Assembly: GCA_043804635.1 (NCBI GenBank)
Contig: JAZDIU010000017.1
Span: 1-37,299 of the forward strand
DNA: 37,299 bases
DNA from: JAZDIU01 sp043804635
GTDB lineage: Bacteria; Chloroflexota; Dehalococcoidia; Dehalococcoidales; UBA2162
Direction: 5' to 3'
How positions within the stretch are numbered: position 1 is the first letter of the stretch; each line of letters begins with the position of its first letter. The position numbers and the translations under genes are program-made. Shown here piece after piece: positions 23,519-32,452 of this stretch. The notes under the pieces are model-generated. The model saw only the letters and a program-made list of their open reading frames with translations. It searched no databases and was not told where the DNA came from.

Positions 23519-25024
23519 TTACTTAATAATGTCTTCGAAAATTGGGCGGGGCATCAGGTTGCCGTATATCTCGTTCTTTTCCCAGCCTTCTATTCCGCAA
23601 GCTTGCTTGGCGGCGGCTTTGTAGGTCTCGATATCGGCGGCCGTGAGGAAAGTGAGCTTCTGGGCGGCAAGCGAACCTTCGGCGTGCAGGTTCTCTCCCT
23701 GTCCGTAGACATCGGCTAAATCCTTGACCAGCTTGATGGCACGCATCCGGTGCTCGGTGGGGACTCCTTCCTTGGCGGCAAGATACTTTTCGAGCAAATC
23801 GTGAGTCGCCGGATTGAGGTAGTCCTTGGCGCTGGGGATGGTCGAGACCAGTCCGCCGGTAATATCTTCCATCATTTTCAAAGCCAGATGATAGTTATCG
23901 GAGCCGAAGAACTTGGCGCAGTTGGTAATCATCTGGTCGGGATAGACCCAGCCGGTGACGGGGTCGGTGGTGGGATTGGCGGCGGCGGCGCGGCACAAAG
24001 CGGCGGTGGTTTCGGCATACCAGATTAGCCAGGATAGTTTATCCCGGACGATGGCATCGTTTTCCAGTCCGTTGTATTCCGCCATCAGTAAGGCGACTCC
24101 GGCCTGCACCGTAGATAAGCCGACTTTTTTGCTCAGTCCGCTCAATCTGTGGTAGTTGGCGAACTGATAGGTCATCAGCGAGGCGAACTGCCATTCCTGA
24201 CAAAGGAATACTCTCTCCCAAGGAATGAACACGTTTTCGAACACGATGACGCAGTCGGAACCCATCAGCTTAGCCGACAGGGGGTAATCAAAATAGTCTC
24301 CCCATTCGATATCGGGCGTTTGCGGGTGAATCAGGGTAATTCCCTTTTCGGCGGGCGAAACGGCAAACGACACCGCATAGTCCTTGTCCTCTTCAGGCAT
24401 CGCCCGGCAGGGCACGACGATAAGGTAGTTGGCATAGGTAACGTGGCTGATGTTGGCTAAAGCCCCGGTTACGTAGATGCCGTCTTTTGTTTGGTCGACG
24501 ACCCTCGGATAGAAGTCCTTGTGCTGTTTTTGCTTCGAGGGGCGCAGTTTTCTATCGCCTTTTGCCGCGGTGATGCCGCCGGCTAAAGCGGCGTCTATCT
24601 TTTTACAGTGGTTGCGGAAGGCTTCCACCCGCTCGACATACTTGGAGACGCCCGACTGCTTATCAATCATCCGGCTGGCGGCAGTAACGGCGTGAAGGGC
24701 ATCGATACCGACGAACTTTATCCCTGAGGATGGTCCCGCCTGAATGCGGGACTGAATCAGTTGAATATCGTGTCTCCTTAATAAATCAGCCGCATTCTCC
24801 GGAGGTTTAAAGGCGAAGTGATAAGGCTCGCCGTTGGCGTCTTTCTCTATCATCAGCTTTTTATATTTCGGGTCCTGGCACATTACATAATCTATCATTC
24901 CCCGGTGCAGTGCCCGCCTCAAGACTGGGTGCTTGGTAACATCGTGGTAAAGTTTGCCGTTGATGTAAATGCGGCGGTCGTCTTTCAGACTATCCACATA
25001 TTCTTTGGGTGTCCTGATTGCCAT
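23519..25024 (-). CDS. HpaB / 4-hydroxybutyryl-CoA dehydratase superfamily flavoprotein (copy 1)
   Basis: A 501-residue protein of the acyl-CoA-dehydrogenase-like HpaB superfamily. It shows the N-terminal RTPKEYVDSLKDDRRIYING, GALANISHVTYANYLIVVPC, DYAVSFAVSPAEKGITLIHP, FENVFIPWERVFL and LHAEGSLAAQ. In 4-hydroxybutyryl-CoA dehydratase (AbfD), C99, C103, H292 and C299 hold a [4Fe-4S] cluster; here, by simple numbering, these positions are S99, K103, H292 and K299, so the cluster is missing. It is therefore more likely a flavin-dependent hydroxylase-like or an undescribed enzyme than a dehydratase. The sister gene starts 18 bases upstream in the same direction; both likely form one operon. A repeat lies directly after the stop. 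Confidence 0.85.
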   Translation of the reverse strand: MAIRTPKEYVDSLKDDRRIYINGKLYHDVTKHPVLRRALHRGMIDYVMCQDPKYKKLMIEKDANGEPYHFAFKPPENAADLLRRHDIQLIQSRIQAGPSSGIKFVGIDALHAVTAASRMIDKQSGVSKYVERVEAFRNHCKKIDAALAGGITAAKGDRKLRPSKQKQHKDFYPRVVDQTKDGIYVTGALANISHVTYANYLIVVPCRAMPEEDKDYAVSFAVSPAEKGITLIHPQTPDIEWGDYFDYPLSAKLMGSDCVIVFENVFIPWERVFLCQEWQFASLMTYQFANYHRLSGLSKKVGLSTVQAGVALLMAEYNGLENDAIVRDKLSWLIWYAETTAALCRAAAANPTTDPVTGWVYPDQMITNCAKFFGSDNYHLALKMMEDITGGLVSTIPSAKDYLNPATHDLLEKYLAAKEGVPTEHRMRAIKLVKDLADVYGQGENLHAEGSLAAQKLTFLTAADIETYKAAAKQACGIEGWEKNEIYGNLMPRPIFEDIIK

Positions 25025-25042
25025 TCTTAACCTCCAAGTTAT

Positions 25043-26548
25043 TTATTTGATGATGTCTTTCAACGGCCTCGGCCATTTTATTAGTTGACTGAACAGGGGA
25101 TGCTTGGTCCCGTCGTCTATACCGGCTAATCTCTTAGCAGCCGCTTTATACTTATTGAGGTCGGCGGAGCGGGGGATAGACAGTCTTTGCGAGCCCAGCG
25201 AACCTTCAGCGTGGATGGTGGCTACTTGCTCGTAGCCGTTGGCTAAATCGTAAGCCAGCTTTATTGCCCGGATTCGGTGTTCGGTGGGAACGCCATCTTT
25301 ACCCGCCAGGTATTTCTCCAGAAGCGGGCGAATTTCTTTATTTTCGTAGTCTTTAGAACTGGGAATCGTAGCCGCGATGCCGCCGGTAATATCCAGGAGG
25401 AACTTTAACGCCTGATGATAGTTATCGGCGTAGAAGAATTTGGCACAGTTCGACAGCAGGGGGTCGGCGTAAATGTAACCGGTTACCGGCTCCTTGGCTG
25501 GATTCTGAGCCGCCGCCCGACCCAGCGCTTCGGCGGTTTCAGCGTAATAAACCAGCCAGGAGAGCTTCTCTTGAATAACGGAATCTTTTTCTATCCCATT
25601 ATATTCAGCCATTAGTATGGCGGTTCCTACCAGGGTTTCCAGCAGAGCGACTTTATAGGCATCGGCGTCCTGCCGGTGAAAGTTTGAGAACACGTAAGCG
25701 GTCTGGGCGGCGTATTGCCACTCCCCGCAGAGGAATACCCTTTCGTTGGGAATGAATACATTTTCGAAAGTAACTATGCAATCGGAATAACCCAGCCTTG
25801 CCGTATGCGGGTAGTCGAAGTAGTTGCCCTCCTCAAAGTAATCACCCCGGGGATGGATAAGAGTAACTCCTTTCTCATTCGGAGAAACCGCAAAGGAAAC
25901 AGCGTAATCCTTATCCGCCTCTTTCATCGACCGGCAGGGCAGGACGATGATGTAGTTACAAAAAGGAGCGTGGCTGATATGGGCGAGGGCACCGTTGACG
26001 ATTATCCCGTCTTTAGTCTTATCGGTCATTCTCACGTAGAAGTCTTTATGTTGTTTTTGCTCCGAAGGGCGCAGGCTTCTATCGCCCTTGATAGCCGTCA
26101 TTCCCAGAGCGATGGCGGCGTCGATTCTTTTTAGCTCTTTGCGGAATGCTTCGACCCGTTCCGAATACGATGTGCCGATTTGCTTATCCATTAACCTGCC
26201 GACGGCGGTTACGGCGTGTAATCCATCAGGCCCGGTGTGCTTCGAGCCGGAGGCTTTTCCACCCAGAGTCCGGGCGGCCGTTTGTTCGATGGCGCGCCTT
26301 CTTAGTAGGTCGGCGGCACTGGTAGGCGGTTTAAGGGTAAAATGGTATGGCTCGCCGTTATCGTCTTTCTCTATCACTAAATCCTTGTATTTAGTCTCCT
26401 GAGCCATAACGTAGTCCATCAAGCACCGCTCGAGAGCCAGCCTTAGCAGCGGATGTCCGGTCACGTCAGTGTATTTCTTGCCGTGAACGTAGATAACCCG
26501 GCCGTCGTTCAGACTTGCCATATATTCTTTGGGTGTTCTTATTGCCAT
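25043..26548 (-). CDS. HpaB / 4-hydroxybutyryl-CoA dehydratase superfamily flavoprotein (copy 2)
   Basis: From ATG 26548 (AGGAGG seven bases ahead) the protein has 501 residues, so the two paralogues have equal length. It keeps the same landmarks: RTPKEYMASLNDGRVIYVHG, NGALAHISHAPFCNYIIVLP, DYAVSFAVSPNEKGVTLIHP, FENVFIPNERVFLC and TIHAEGSLGSQRL. Positions matching the AbfD cluster ligands read A99, K103, H291 and Y298, again no Cys. The two copies differ most around the active-site loops (e.g. HRLSGLS versus HRQDADA), so substrates may differ or they may form a heteromer. A longer start at 26611 lacks support. It is the first gene of the operon, but I found no clear promoter in 26549-26660. 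Confidence 0.85.
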   Translation of the reverse strand: MAIRTPKEYMASLNDGRVIYVHGKKYTDVTGHPLLRLALERCLMDYVMAQETKYKDLVIEKDDNGEPYHFTLKPPTSAADLLRRRAIEQTAARTLGGKASGSKHTGPDGLHAVTAVGRLMDKQIGTSYSERVEAFRKELKRIDAAIALGMTAIKGDRSLRPSEQKQHKDFYVRMTDKTKDGIIVNGALAHISHAPFCNYIIVLPCRSMKEADKDYAVSFAVSPNEKGVTLIHPRGDYFEEGNYFDYPHTARLGYSDCIVTFENVFIPNERVFLCGEWQYAAQTAYVFSNFHRQDADAYKVALLETLVGTAILMAEYNGIEKDSVIQEKLSWLVYYAETAEALGRAAAQNPAKEPVTGYIYADPLLSNCAKFFYADNYHQALKFLLDITGGIAATIPSSKDYENKEIRPLLEKYLAGKDGVPTEHRIRAIKLAYDLANGYEQVATIHAEGSLGSQRLSIPRSADLNKYKAAAKRLAGIDDGTKHPLFSQLIKWPRPLKDIIK

Positions 26549-26661
26549 TATAAGCCTCCTGAGCTTTCGATGAATATCATTTAGTTTATTGGTTTTCTCT
26601 GAAAATGGCAAGGTCGGAAAGCTGATTTACGATTTAAGAATAGTTGTTTGGAGTTCTTTGC

Positions 26662-26690
26662 TTGCTGTGGGCTTAGAAACAGGTTACAAT
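26662..26690 (+). promoter_or_regulatory. mfd promoter
   Basis: -35 TTGCTG (26662-26667), 17-base spacer, -10 TACAAT (26685-26690). Transcript start is expected near 26697, directly before the 31-bp dyad at 26699. Confidence 0.6.
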
Positions 26691-26698
26691 TTCATTAG

Positions 26699-26729
26699 TT
26701 AGGGCTATCCGGTAACCGGATAGCCCTAA
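26699..26729 (+). promoter_or_regulatory. 31-bp perfect dyad at the 5' end of the mfd transcript
   Basis: Perfect 15-bp inverted repeat around one central base (26699-26713 with 26715-26729; arms begin TTAGGGCTATCCGG). As RNA it would form a hairpin at the very start of the mRNA, 14 bases before ATG 26744. As DNA it could be an operator or a dispersed repeat: a shorter relative, CGGATAG.CTATCCG, lies at about 17295-17309. Confidence 0.6.
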
Positions 26730-26743
26730 AGGCGTTTGCACAA

Positions 26744-29700
26744 ATGGAATTAGACCTGACCAAACTATTGGATCTTATAGAGGAAATGCCTGCCTTTCGC
26801 GGGCTGATTACCGAGATAAAGCAGGAGAATGGTGCTCAGGCTAGTGTTCTGGACAGTGCTAAGCCATATTTAATCGCTGCTCTCTACCAAAAACTGGGGC
26901 GACCGGTTCTGTTGGTTACCGCTCAGCCGGAGAATACCAGAAAACTCTACGAGCAAATCTCAACCTGGTATCCTTCCAGCCAGATAAAACTGTTTCCCGA
27001 GCCGGATGCTCTGCCCTACGAGCGTATGGCCTCCGATACTTCTACCGAATTAGAAAGACTCCAGGTGTTATCGGCTTTAACTGAAATGGTGCAAACGCCT
27101 CTCATTATCACGTCAGCGCCGGCGTTGATGCAGAAGGTGATATCTTTCAATGACTTTAAAAAAGCCAGCCATGTAATCGAAGCCGGGACGGAAATCGAGC
27201 CGCTAAAACTCATAGAGCTCTGTCAGGATATCGGTTACGACCTGGAGAGCACCGTAGAAATCCCCGGAACAATGAGCCATCGGGGCGGAATAATAGATAT
27301 CTTCTCCCCGGCTAGCGAGCTTCCCGCCAGACTGGAGTTTTTTGGCAACACCATTGAAAGTATCCGCCTTTTCGACCCCTCAGACCAGAAGTCATTAAAA
27401 CCCGTGCCTTTCATAGAGATTATCCCAGCTACGGAAATGGTGGCAACGGCGGCTAAAGAAAGAATGAATCTCGACATGACCGGACTGAGTGACGAGACCC
27501 GAAACCAGTTCGAGCAGGAACTGGCACAGTTACTGAATAGAGAAAAAGTGGTCGACTGGCAGTTCTACGCACCGCTTTTCAATAATGACAGCGTCCTCAG
27601 CTATATACCCCAAAACGCTCTTCTCATTCTCGACGAACCACGCAGCATAAGCGAGACTATTGCCGACCTGCAGGCTAAAGCCGAAGAGGTGCGAACGGAC
27701 AAGATAGCTCAGCACCAACTCCCGTGCAATTTCCCCGCTTCATATTTTACATGGGAAGATCTGGAAGAGAGAATGAAGACTCGCCAATCTCTCCGCCTCA
27801 CTGCATGGGATACCACCGTAGAGAGTCAGTCATATAAACTAAACTTTGCACCTGTCCCAAATTACGCCGGACAATTACCGACATTTATTAAAAAGGCTAA
27901 GGAGCTACTGGTCCAGAAGCAGAGGCTCATTATCGTCAGTCATCAAGCCAAGCGGTTGTCAGAGCTGCTCCAGGAAGAAGATATGATTGCACCACCCCTC
28001 ACCGAAGTAAAACAGGTGCCCCCACCCGGTTCGCTCACTTTGCTTCAAGGCTTGCTGGCTGAAGGCTGGACGATGGACGGCACCCATCTTTTCACCGATG
28101 CCGAGCTATTCGGCTTCATAAAACAGCACCGCGTGTCTAAAAAGCACCCGGTGCCCCGCCATAAGCTCTTCGTCGATATGACTCCGGGTGACTTCGTAGT
28201 GCACATCGACCACGGTATTGCCCTCCTTGCCGGCATCACTAAACTGAAAACGGATGGCATCCAGAGCGAATATTTAGTGCTGGAATACGCCGCCGGCGAT
28301 AAGCTCTATGTTCCGACCGGTCAGATTGACCGGGTCAGCCGCTATATCGGTTCGGGCGAGCAGTCGCCGACGCTGAGTCGGCTGGGAACGCAGGAATGGA
28401 GCCAGACCAGGCAGAAAGTAGAGGAATCGGTCGCCGAAATTGCCGAGGAATTACTGGCTCTTTATGCCGCCCGTGAGGTCGTGCCCGGTTTTGCCTTCTC
28501 GCCGGATACCGTCTGGCAGCAGGAGCTTGAAGCTTCTTTCCCTTACATCGAAACCCCCGACCAGGCAAGGACGGTGGGCGAGGTAAGAGCGGATATGGAA
28601 AAGCAGAAGCCGATGGACCGGCTGGTGTGCGGGGACGTCGGCTATGGCAAGACCGAGGTTGCAATCCGTGCCGCTTTCAAGGCAGTGATGGATGGCAAGC
28701 AGGTAGCCGTTTTGGTGCCGACGACAGTGCTCGCCGAGCAGCATTTTTTGACTTTCAGCCAGAGGCTGGCGGCGTTCCCGATGAAAATCGAGGTGCTGAG
28801 TCGGTTCCGGACACCCAGAGAACAGCAGACTGTCCTGGAAGGACTGGCTAACGGCACAGTGGACATCTGTATCGGCACTCACCGGCTCATCCAGAAAGAC
28901 GTTGTCTTCAAAGACCTGGGACTGTTGATTATCGATGAAGAACAGCGCTTCGGCGTCGCCCACAAAGAGTATTTGAAGAAGCTGAGGAGAGAGGTCAGCG
29001 TGCTCGCTCTAAGCGCCACGCCTATCCCCCGCACATTGCATATGTCGCTGGTGGGTATTCGGGATATGAGCGTGATGGAAACGCCCCCCGAAGACCGGGT
29101 AGCGGTCAAAACTTATGTAGCGGAATATGACGACCGGCTGGTCCGGGAAGCCATAATCAGGGAGATAGAACGGAACGGGCAGGTCTTCTTCGTCCACAAC
29201 CGTGTGGAAAGCATTGCCATCATCGCTAACAAGCTCAAGACGATAGTCCCCGAAGCCAGAATCGCCATCGGACACGGCCAGATGTCCGAGGCAGAACTGG
29301 AGAGGGTAATGGCTGACTTCGTCCAGGGTAAAAGCGATGTCCTCATCTGCACCACGATTATCGAGTCCGGGCTGGATATGCCCAATGTCAATACCCTGAT
29401 TGTCAACCAGGCCGATAAGTTCGGGCTGACGCAGCTATACCAGCTACGGGGCCGGGTGGGGCGGGGCACTAACCTGGCTTATGCCTACTTTCTCTACGAC
29501 CGGGGCAAACATATAACGCCGACTGCGGAGAAGCGACTCAAAACTATCTTTGAAGCTACTGAGCTGGGCGCCGGCTTCGGTATCGCGATGAAAGACCTGG
29601 AAATCAGAGGAGCGGGCACTCTGCTGGGGGTGAAACAGAGCGGGCATATCAGTGCCGTCGGCTTTAATCTTTACTGCCAGTTACTGGCGCAGGCGGTCGA

Positions 29701-30181
29701 GGAGCAAAAGGCTAAACTGGCTGGCGTTGCTAAAACAGAGACCTCACGCCTGCCGCCGCCCACCATCAACTTACCCCTGCCTGCCTACATTCCAGAAGAC
29801 TATATCCCCAACCTGGGGACCCGGCTGGGACTATACCAGAAGCTGGTCAAGACGGAAAAGGCGGAGGATGTAGAAGTTCTGGCTCAAGAGTTCACCGACC
29901 GCTTTGGTGCGCCGTCGCCGGAAGTAAACAACCTGCTTTATGCGGTAAAAATCAAAATCCTGGCAGCCAAAGCCGGCATCGAGTCCATATCCACTGAAGA
30001 CGGCGAAGTTGTATTAAGGCTCTTTGAAGGGATGAAGTTCAATAAAGAGAAACTTGAACCCCTGCTAAGACGTTATTTTGGAGACATAACTCTGGGTAAT
30101 ACCCAGCTGCGAATCAATATTAAAGGGGTGGGGAAGGGGTGGATGGTGGTGGTGGAAGAGGTATTACAAAGAATAACGTAA
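26744..30181 (+). CDS. mfd: Transcription-repair coupling factor
   Basis: A 1145-residue protein, the normal length, that releases stalled RNA polymerase and recruits UvrA. The N-terminal UvrB-like part is visible (IKLFPEPDALPYERMASDTS, about 85-104; RGGIIDIFSPASELPARLEF, about 180-199). The CarD-like polymerase-interaction domain starts near PGDFVVHIDHGIALLAGITK (about 480). The RecG-like motor has Walker A GDVGYGKTEVA (about 628), DEEQRFGV (about 731), SATPIPRTLHMS, TIIESGLDMPN and RGRVGR, then the TRG motif IAMKDLEIRGAGTLLGVKQS (about 945). The C-terminal TRCF domain includes PPTINLPLPAYIPEDYI. It has its own promoter and a dyad at the transcript start; the ribosome site is weak (AAAGG, 11 bases ahead). 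Confidence 0.97.
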   Translation: MELDLTKLLDLIEEMPAFRGLITEIKQENGAQASVLDSAKPYLIAALYQKLGRPVLLVTAQPENTRKLYEQISTWYPSSQIKLFPEPDALPYERMASDTSTELERLQVLSALTEMVQTPLIITSAPALMQKVISFNDFKKASHVIEAGTEIEPLKLIELCQDIGYDLESTVEIPGTMSHRGGIIDIFSPASELPARLEFFGNTIESIRLFDPSDQKSLKPVPFIEIIPATEMVATAAKERMNLDMTGLSDETRNQFEQELAQLLNREKVVDWQFYAPLFNNDSVLSYIPQNALLILDEPRSISETIADLQAKAEEVRTDKIAQHQLPCNFPASYFTWEDLEERMKTRQSLRLTAWDTTVESQSYKLNFAPVPNYAGQLPTFIKKAKELLVQKQRLIIVSHQAKRLSELLQEEDMIAPPLTEVKQVPPPGSLTLLQGLLAEGWTMDGTHLFTDAELFGFIKQHRVSKKHPVPRHKLFVDMTPGDFVVHIDHGIALLAGITKLKTDGIQSEYLVLEYAAGDKLYVPTGQIDRVSRYIGSGEQSPTLSRLGTQEWSQTRQKVEESVAEIAEELLALYAAREVVPGFAFSPDTVWQQELEASFPYIETPDQARTVGEVRADMEKQKPMDRLVCGDVGYGKTEVAIRAAFKAVMDGKQVAVLVPTTVLAEQHFLTFSQRLAAFPMKIEVLSRFRTPREQQTVLEGLANGTVDICIGTHRLIQKDVVFKDLGLLIIDEEQRFGVAHKEYLKKLRREVSVLALSATPIPRTLHMSLVGIRDMSVMETPPEDRVAVKTYVAEYDDRLVREAIIREIERNGQVFFVHNRVESIAIIANKLKTIVPEARIAIGHGQMSEAELERVMADFVQGKSDVLICTTIIESGLDMPNVNTLIVNQADKFGLTQLYQLRGRVGRGTNLAYAYFLYDRGKHITPTAEKRLKTIFEATELGAGFGIAMKDLEIRGAGTLLGVKQSGHISAVGFNLYCQLLAQAVEEQKAKLAGVAKTETSRLPPPTINLPLPAYIPEDYIPNLGTRLGLYQKLVKTEKAEDVEVLAQEFTDRFGAPSPEVNNLLYAVKIKILAAKAGIESISTEDGEVVLRLFEGMKFNKEKLEPLLRRYFGDITLGNTQLRINIKGVGKGWMVVVEEVLQRIT

Positions 30182-30189
30182 TATGATTA

Positions 30190-30202
30190 GTTCGAATCCC
30201 GC
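30190..30202 (+). other. tRNA T-loop-like fragment
   Basis: GTTCGAATCCCGC, the kind of sequence found at the 3' end of tRNA genes, lies nine bases after the mfd stop. The flanks do not pair into a T stem (ATTAG versus CCCGC), and no tRNA body is present. Since tRNA 3' ends often serve as attachment sites, it could mark the edge of the adjacent AT-rich module, but no second copy was found in the window. Confidence 0.25.
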
Positions 30203-30320
30203 GCGGGGAGCTCAGGTTGCTAACCATTCGCATTCGGTCACTTTAAAATTCTGAAGTTAGCCCGTCCCTTTTATGCTCTGAACTAAATTCTCAACATGGA
30301 ACTCTACATGACAAAAACTA

Positions 30321-31847
30321 TTACTCGGTTTCTGAGGAATAAACTTGTCCAAAAGCCAACATGATTCTATTTACTTCTTTAAGATATTCCTCTGAAGATA
30401 AATTGTCTTCTGTCTGCATAGCTAGCTCTACAGCAGCAGTCTCCCCGATGTAAAGTTCGTCTCCTTCTCGTTTTTCATATAACCAGTACTTCTTGTTGAT
30501 TAATAGGCGACGATGACCATCTTCTGTATTTTCCCAGTCAGACCTTATTTGAGGTTCTAGAATTCTTAAATCCCAGTCGGGCATCTTTCCTAGTCTCCTT
30601 AATCTTCCAATCGCGCCTTCGGGTGGAGTGGTTCGAGGTTGGCGCTCTTTCTCTACGGTTGTCGGAGGCTCAGATGGCATTTGGAGGGATAACTGACCAG
30701 GGCGAGCTTCGGGAGTTTTTCTGCCCACTCCCTCTCGTAACATACTGGACATATCACTGTACTTACTCATCAGCGTAAATGCTCTAATCATCCACTCTCT
30801 GGCTTGTGCTACACGTTTCCGCTCTTCCCTAGTAACAACGTCCTCCTCTTTCTGACTTAGTAATTCTTCTATATGTGGTTTAAGTATTTGAAACATTGCG
30901 TGTTGGGCAGCTGACCAATTTGGAGAGTCAACATCAAATCCAGTTTTATTCGGCAGGACAGGAATTTTACTCATATCCACTTCTCCAATTAAAGTCCCGA
31001 GTGAAGCTTTATACCTAAAATCGTGATGCCCGAAATATTCACCGTCTCGAATTAACCTACCCTGTCTTAGTAGTCGCATTCCACCAGGAATATTTAGACC
31101 AGAACTTGCTCTAGTATCACGCTTTAGTCTTCCAATCCATCCTGAGATTGTGAAGCCAATATCAGTTCTCCTCCGAAATTGGACAGGTTCAAAGCGGTCA
31201 TAAAGCGGCAATTTTAATGGTTTTATTTCTTCTCTATTAACCTTGATGGTCGCTCGTCCATCTTCAAGTTGTTTTCGATATACGTTAGATAGAACGGCTT
31301 TGAGTCGGTTGATGTCCTGACGATGTTTTTTAAGATTCCTAATTTCGAATTTACAATAGCCGATATCGTTATGATTGGTATCTTTGACTGGAACAGCCTT
31401 GAAGACTTTTCGCTCTACTGAGACATCATCCCATTGAGTATCGGATATTTCCCAAGAAGTTTTTTCATCCCAACGTTTAGTTCTGACTTCCCAAGAACTC
31501 CCTAAAAACCCCATTGCAGCTTTACCACCTTGCCCGTACTCACCTATAGCGTTTTCCTTATTTGCTTCACCCCAACTGAGCCAATTTTTTAGTCCGGCTA
31601 CGCCCATACCTTTACCACCAACGTTTTCAACTCTAATAAAGGTGTCTGTTACCGTAACGTTTACATCTAAATGCTGTCCACCGTGCACTCCATCAAATTC
31701 ATCGAATGCATTATCTACTAGCTCAAGGATTGCTTCTGTAAGACCAGAAAATTGTGCCATTACAGACCTGAGGATTTTTCTTGTTAGTTTTTCCTCGATG
31801 ATTACCGGAAGAGAAAGGTCTGAAACGTCTTCCCTACTAGCACTCAT
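30321..31847 (-). CDS. GHKL (MORC/Hsp90-like) ATPase, defence candidate
   Basis: A 508-residue protein. The N-terminal GHKL ATPase fold has the N box EAILELVDNAFDEF (E42, D45, N46), a G1-like VENVGGKGMG (E74-G82) and a G2 box GEYGQGGKAAMG (102-113). The G1 motif departs from the usual DxGxGM: the Asp position is Val or, with a two-residue insertion, Glu. A transducer-like region follows to about 340, including the strand with RLLRQGRLIRDGEYFG and LPNKTGFDVDS. A helical stretch (to 375), a Pro-rich linker (about 378-408) and a distinct C-terminal domain (about 411-508) end it. AAGGAGG precedes ATG 31847. The gene starts nine bases after a small helical protein's stop, and both are AT-rich. Prokaryotic MORC-like ATPases are linked to restriction and defence loci; the role here is unproven. 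Confidence 0.8.
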   Translation of the reverse strand: MSASREDVSDLSLPVIIEEKLTRKILRSVMAQFSGLTEAILELVDNAFDEFDGVHGGQHLDVNVTVTDTFIRVENVGGKGMGVAGLKNWLSWGEANKENAIGEYGQGGKAAMGFLGSSWEVRTKRWDEKTSWEISDTQWDDVSVERKVFKAVPVKDTNHNDIGYCKFEIRNLKKHRQDINRLKAVLSNVYRKQLEDGRATIKVNREEIKPLKLPLYDRFEPVQFRRRTDIGFTISGWIGRLKRDTRASSGLNIPGGMRLLRQGRLIRDGEYFGHHDFRYKASLGTLIGEVDMSKIPVLPNKTGFDVDSPNWSAAQHAMFQILKPHIEELLSQKEEDVVTREERKRVAQAREWMIRAFTLMSKYSDMSSMLREGVGRKTPEARPGQLSLQMPSEPPTTVEKERQPRTTPPEGAIGRLRRLGKMPDWDLRILEPQIRSDWENTEDGHRRLLINKKYWLYEKREGDELYIGETAAVELAMQTEDNLSSEEYLKEVNRIMLAFGQVYSSETE

Positions 31848-31856
31848 ACAGCCTCC

Positions 31857-32093
31857 TTAGAGCTTAAATTGAACTTTTGTTCCAAAACCAAATTTAACTC
31901 TTACTTCTCGTATTTGTGCATTAATTACTGAAAATATCTTATCCACATCATTTGCCGAATAACGATATCTTCTAGTATCCGAAAGATTTCCCAACAGCCT
32001 TATTTTTTCAAGTATAGCATTTGTTCTAGATTCAGCGATTCTCCTGAAGCGCTGCTCCTTTGTCTCATTTGGACTCACTCTAATCCTGGACAT
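31857..32093 (-). CDS. Small basic helical partner protein
   Basis: A 78-residue basic protein: SRIRVSPNETKEQRFRRIAE, then TNAILEKIRLLGNLSDTRRY, YRYSANDVDKIFSVINAQIR and EVRVKFGFGTKVQF. Helix-rich with two long amphipathic helices. The segment RLLGNLSD...Y.Y...DV.KIF recalls small proteins encoded beside defence or plasmid genes, which I cannot name. GGAGG lies 11 bases before ATG 32093. It is directly upstream of the GHKL ATPase, whose ribosome site touches this gene's stop codon, so the two are translated from one transcript. It may target the ATPase to nucleic acid or act as its regulator. Confidence 0.7.
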   Translation of the reverse strand: MSRIRVSPNETKEQRFRRIAESRTNAILEKIRLLGNLSDTRRYRYSANDVDKIFSVINAQIREVRVKFGFGTKVQFKL

Positions 32094-32452
32094 TTATTTT
32101 TATGCCTCCTAGCCTTGCTAATATAATAGCAAATGTGTAATAATAAATCAATATACTGGCAAAAATAAGGGTAATATTAGTAAAATTAAGGTAAAAAACA
32201 GTTAACGAATACTAAAATAATTAAGGTAAATTGCCTAAAACTTAGTGGTCTGGCGTATAGTTCAAATAGATTCTTATCATAACGGGCTGAAAATAGCTTT
32301 AAAAGTTCTGCCTATGCCCCATAAAGGGATCCAAGTCTACTTAATAGGAACTTCTAAACCGCTCGCTTTTTAAACCTTCCCCAAATAAGCTTCGCCCTTA
32401 AAACATTCTACCCATGTCACCTTCCTCGCTACGAACACATCTCACTTTTCCT
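32094..32452. other. AT-rich intergenic region
   Basis: Upstream region of the GHKL module, very AT-rich to about 32250 with repeats of AATTAAGGTAAA (near 32183-32230). It presumably holds the promoter of the module. No gene was seen. Confidence 0.5.

Noticed and set aside
28451..28963. 170-codon frame antisense to mfd
   Set aside because: Shadow of mfd's GC-rich codons; mfd is complete and unambiguous.
30190..30260. Possible tRNA gene after mfd
   Set aside because: Only a T-loop-like fragment; no acceptor stem, D arm or anticodon arm.
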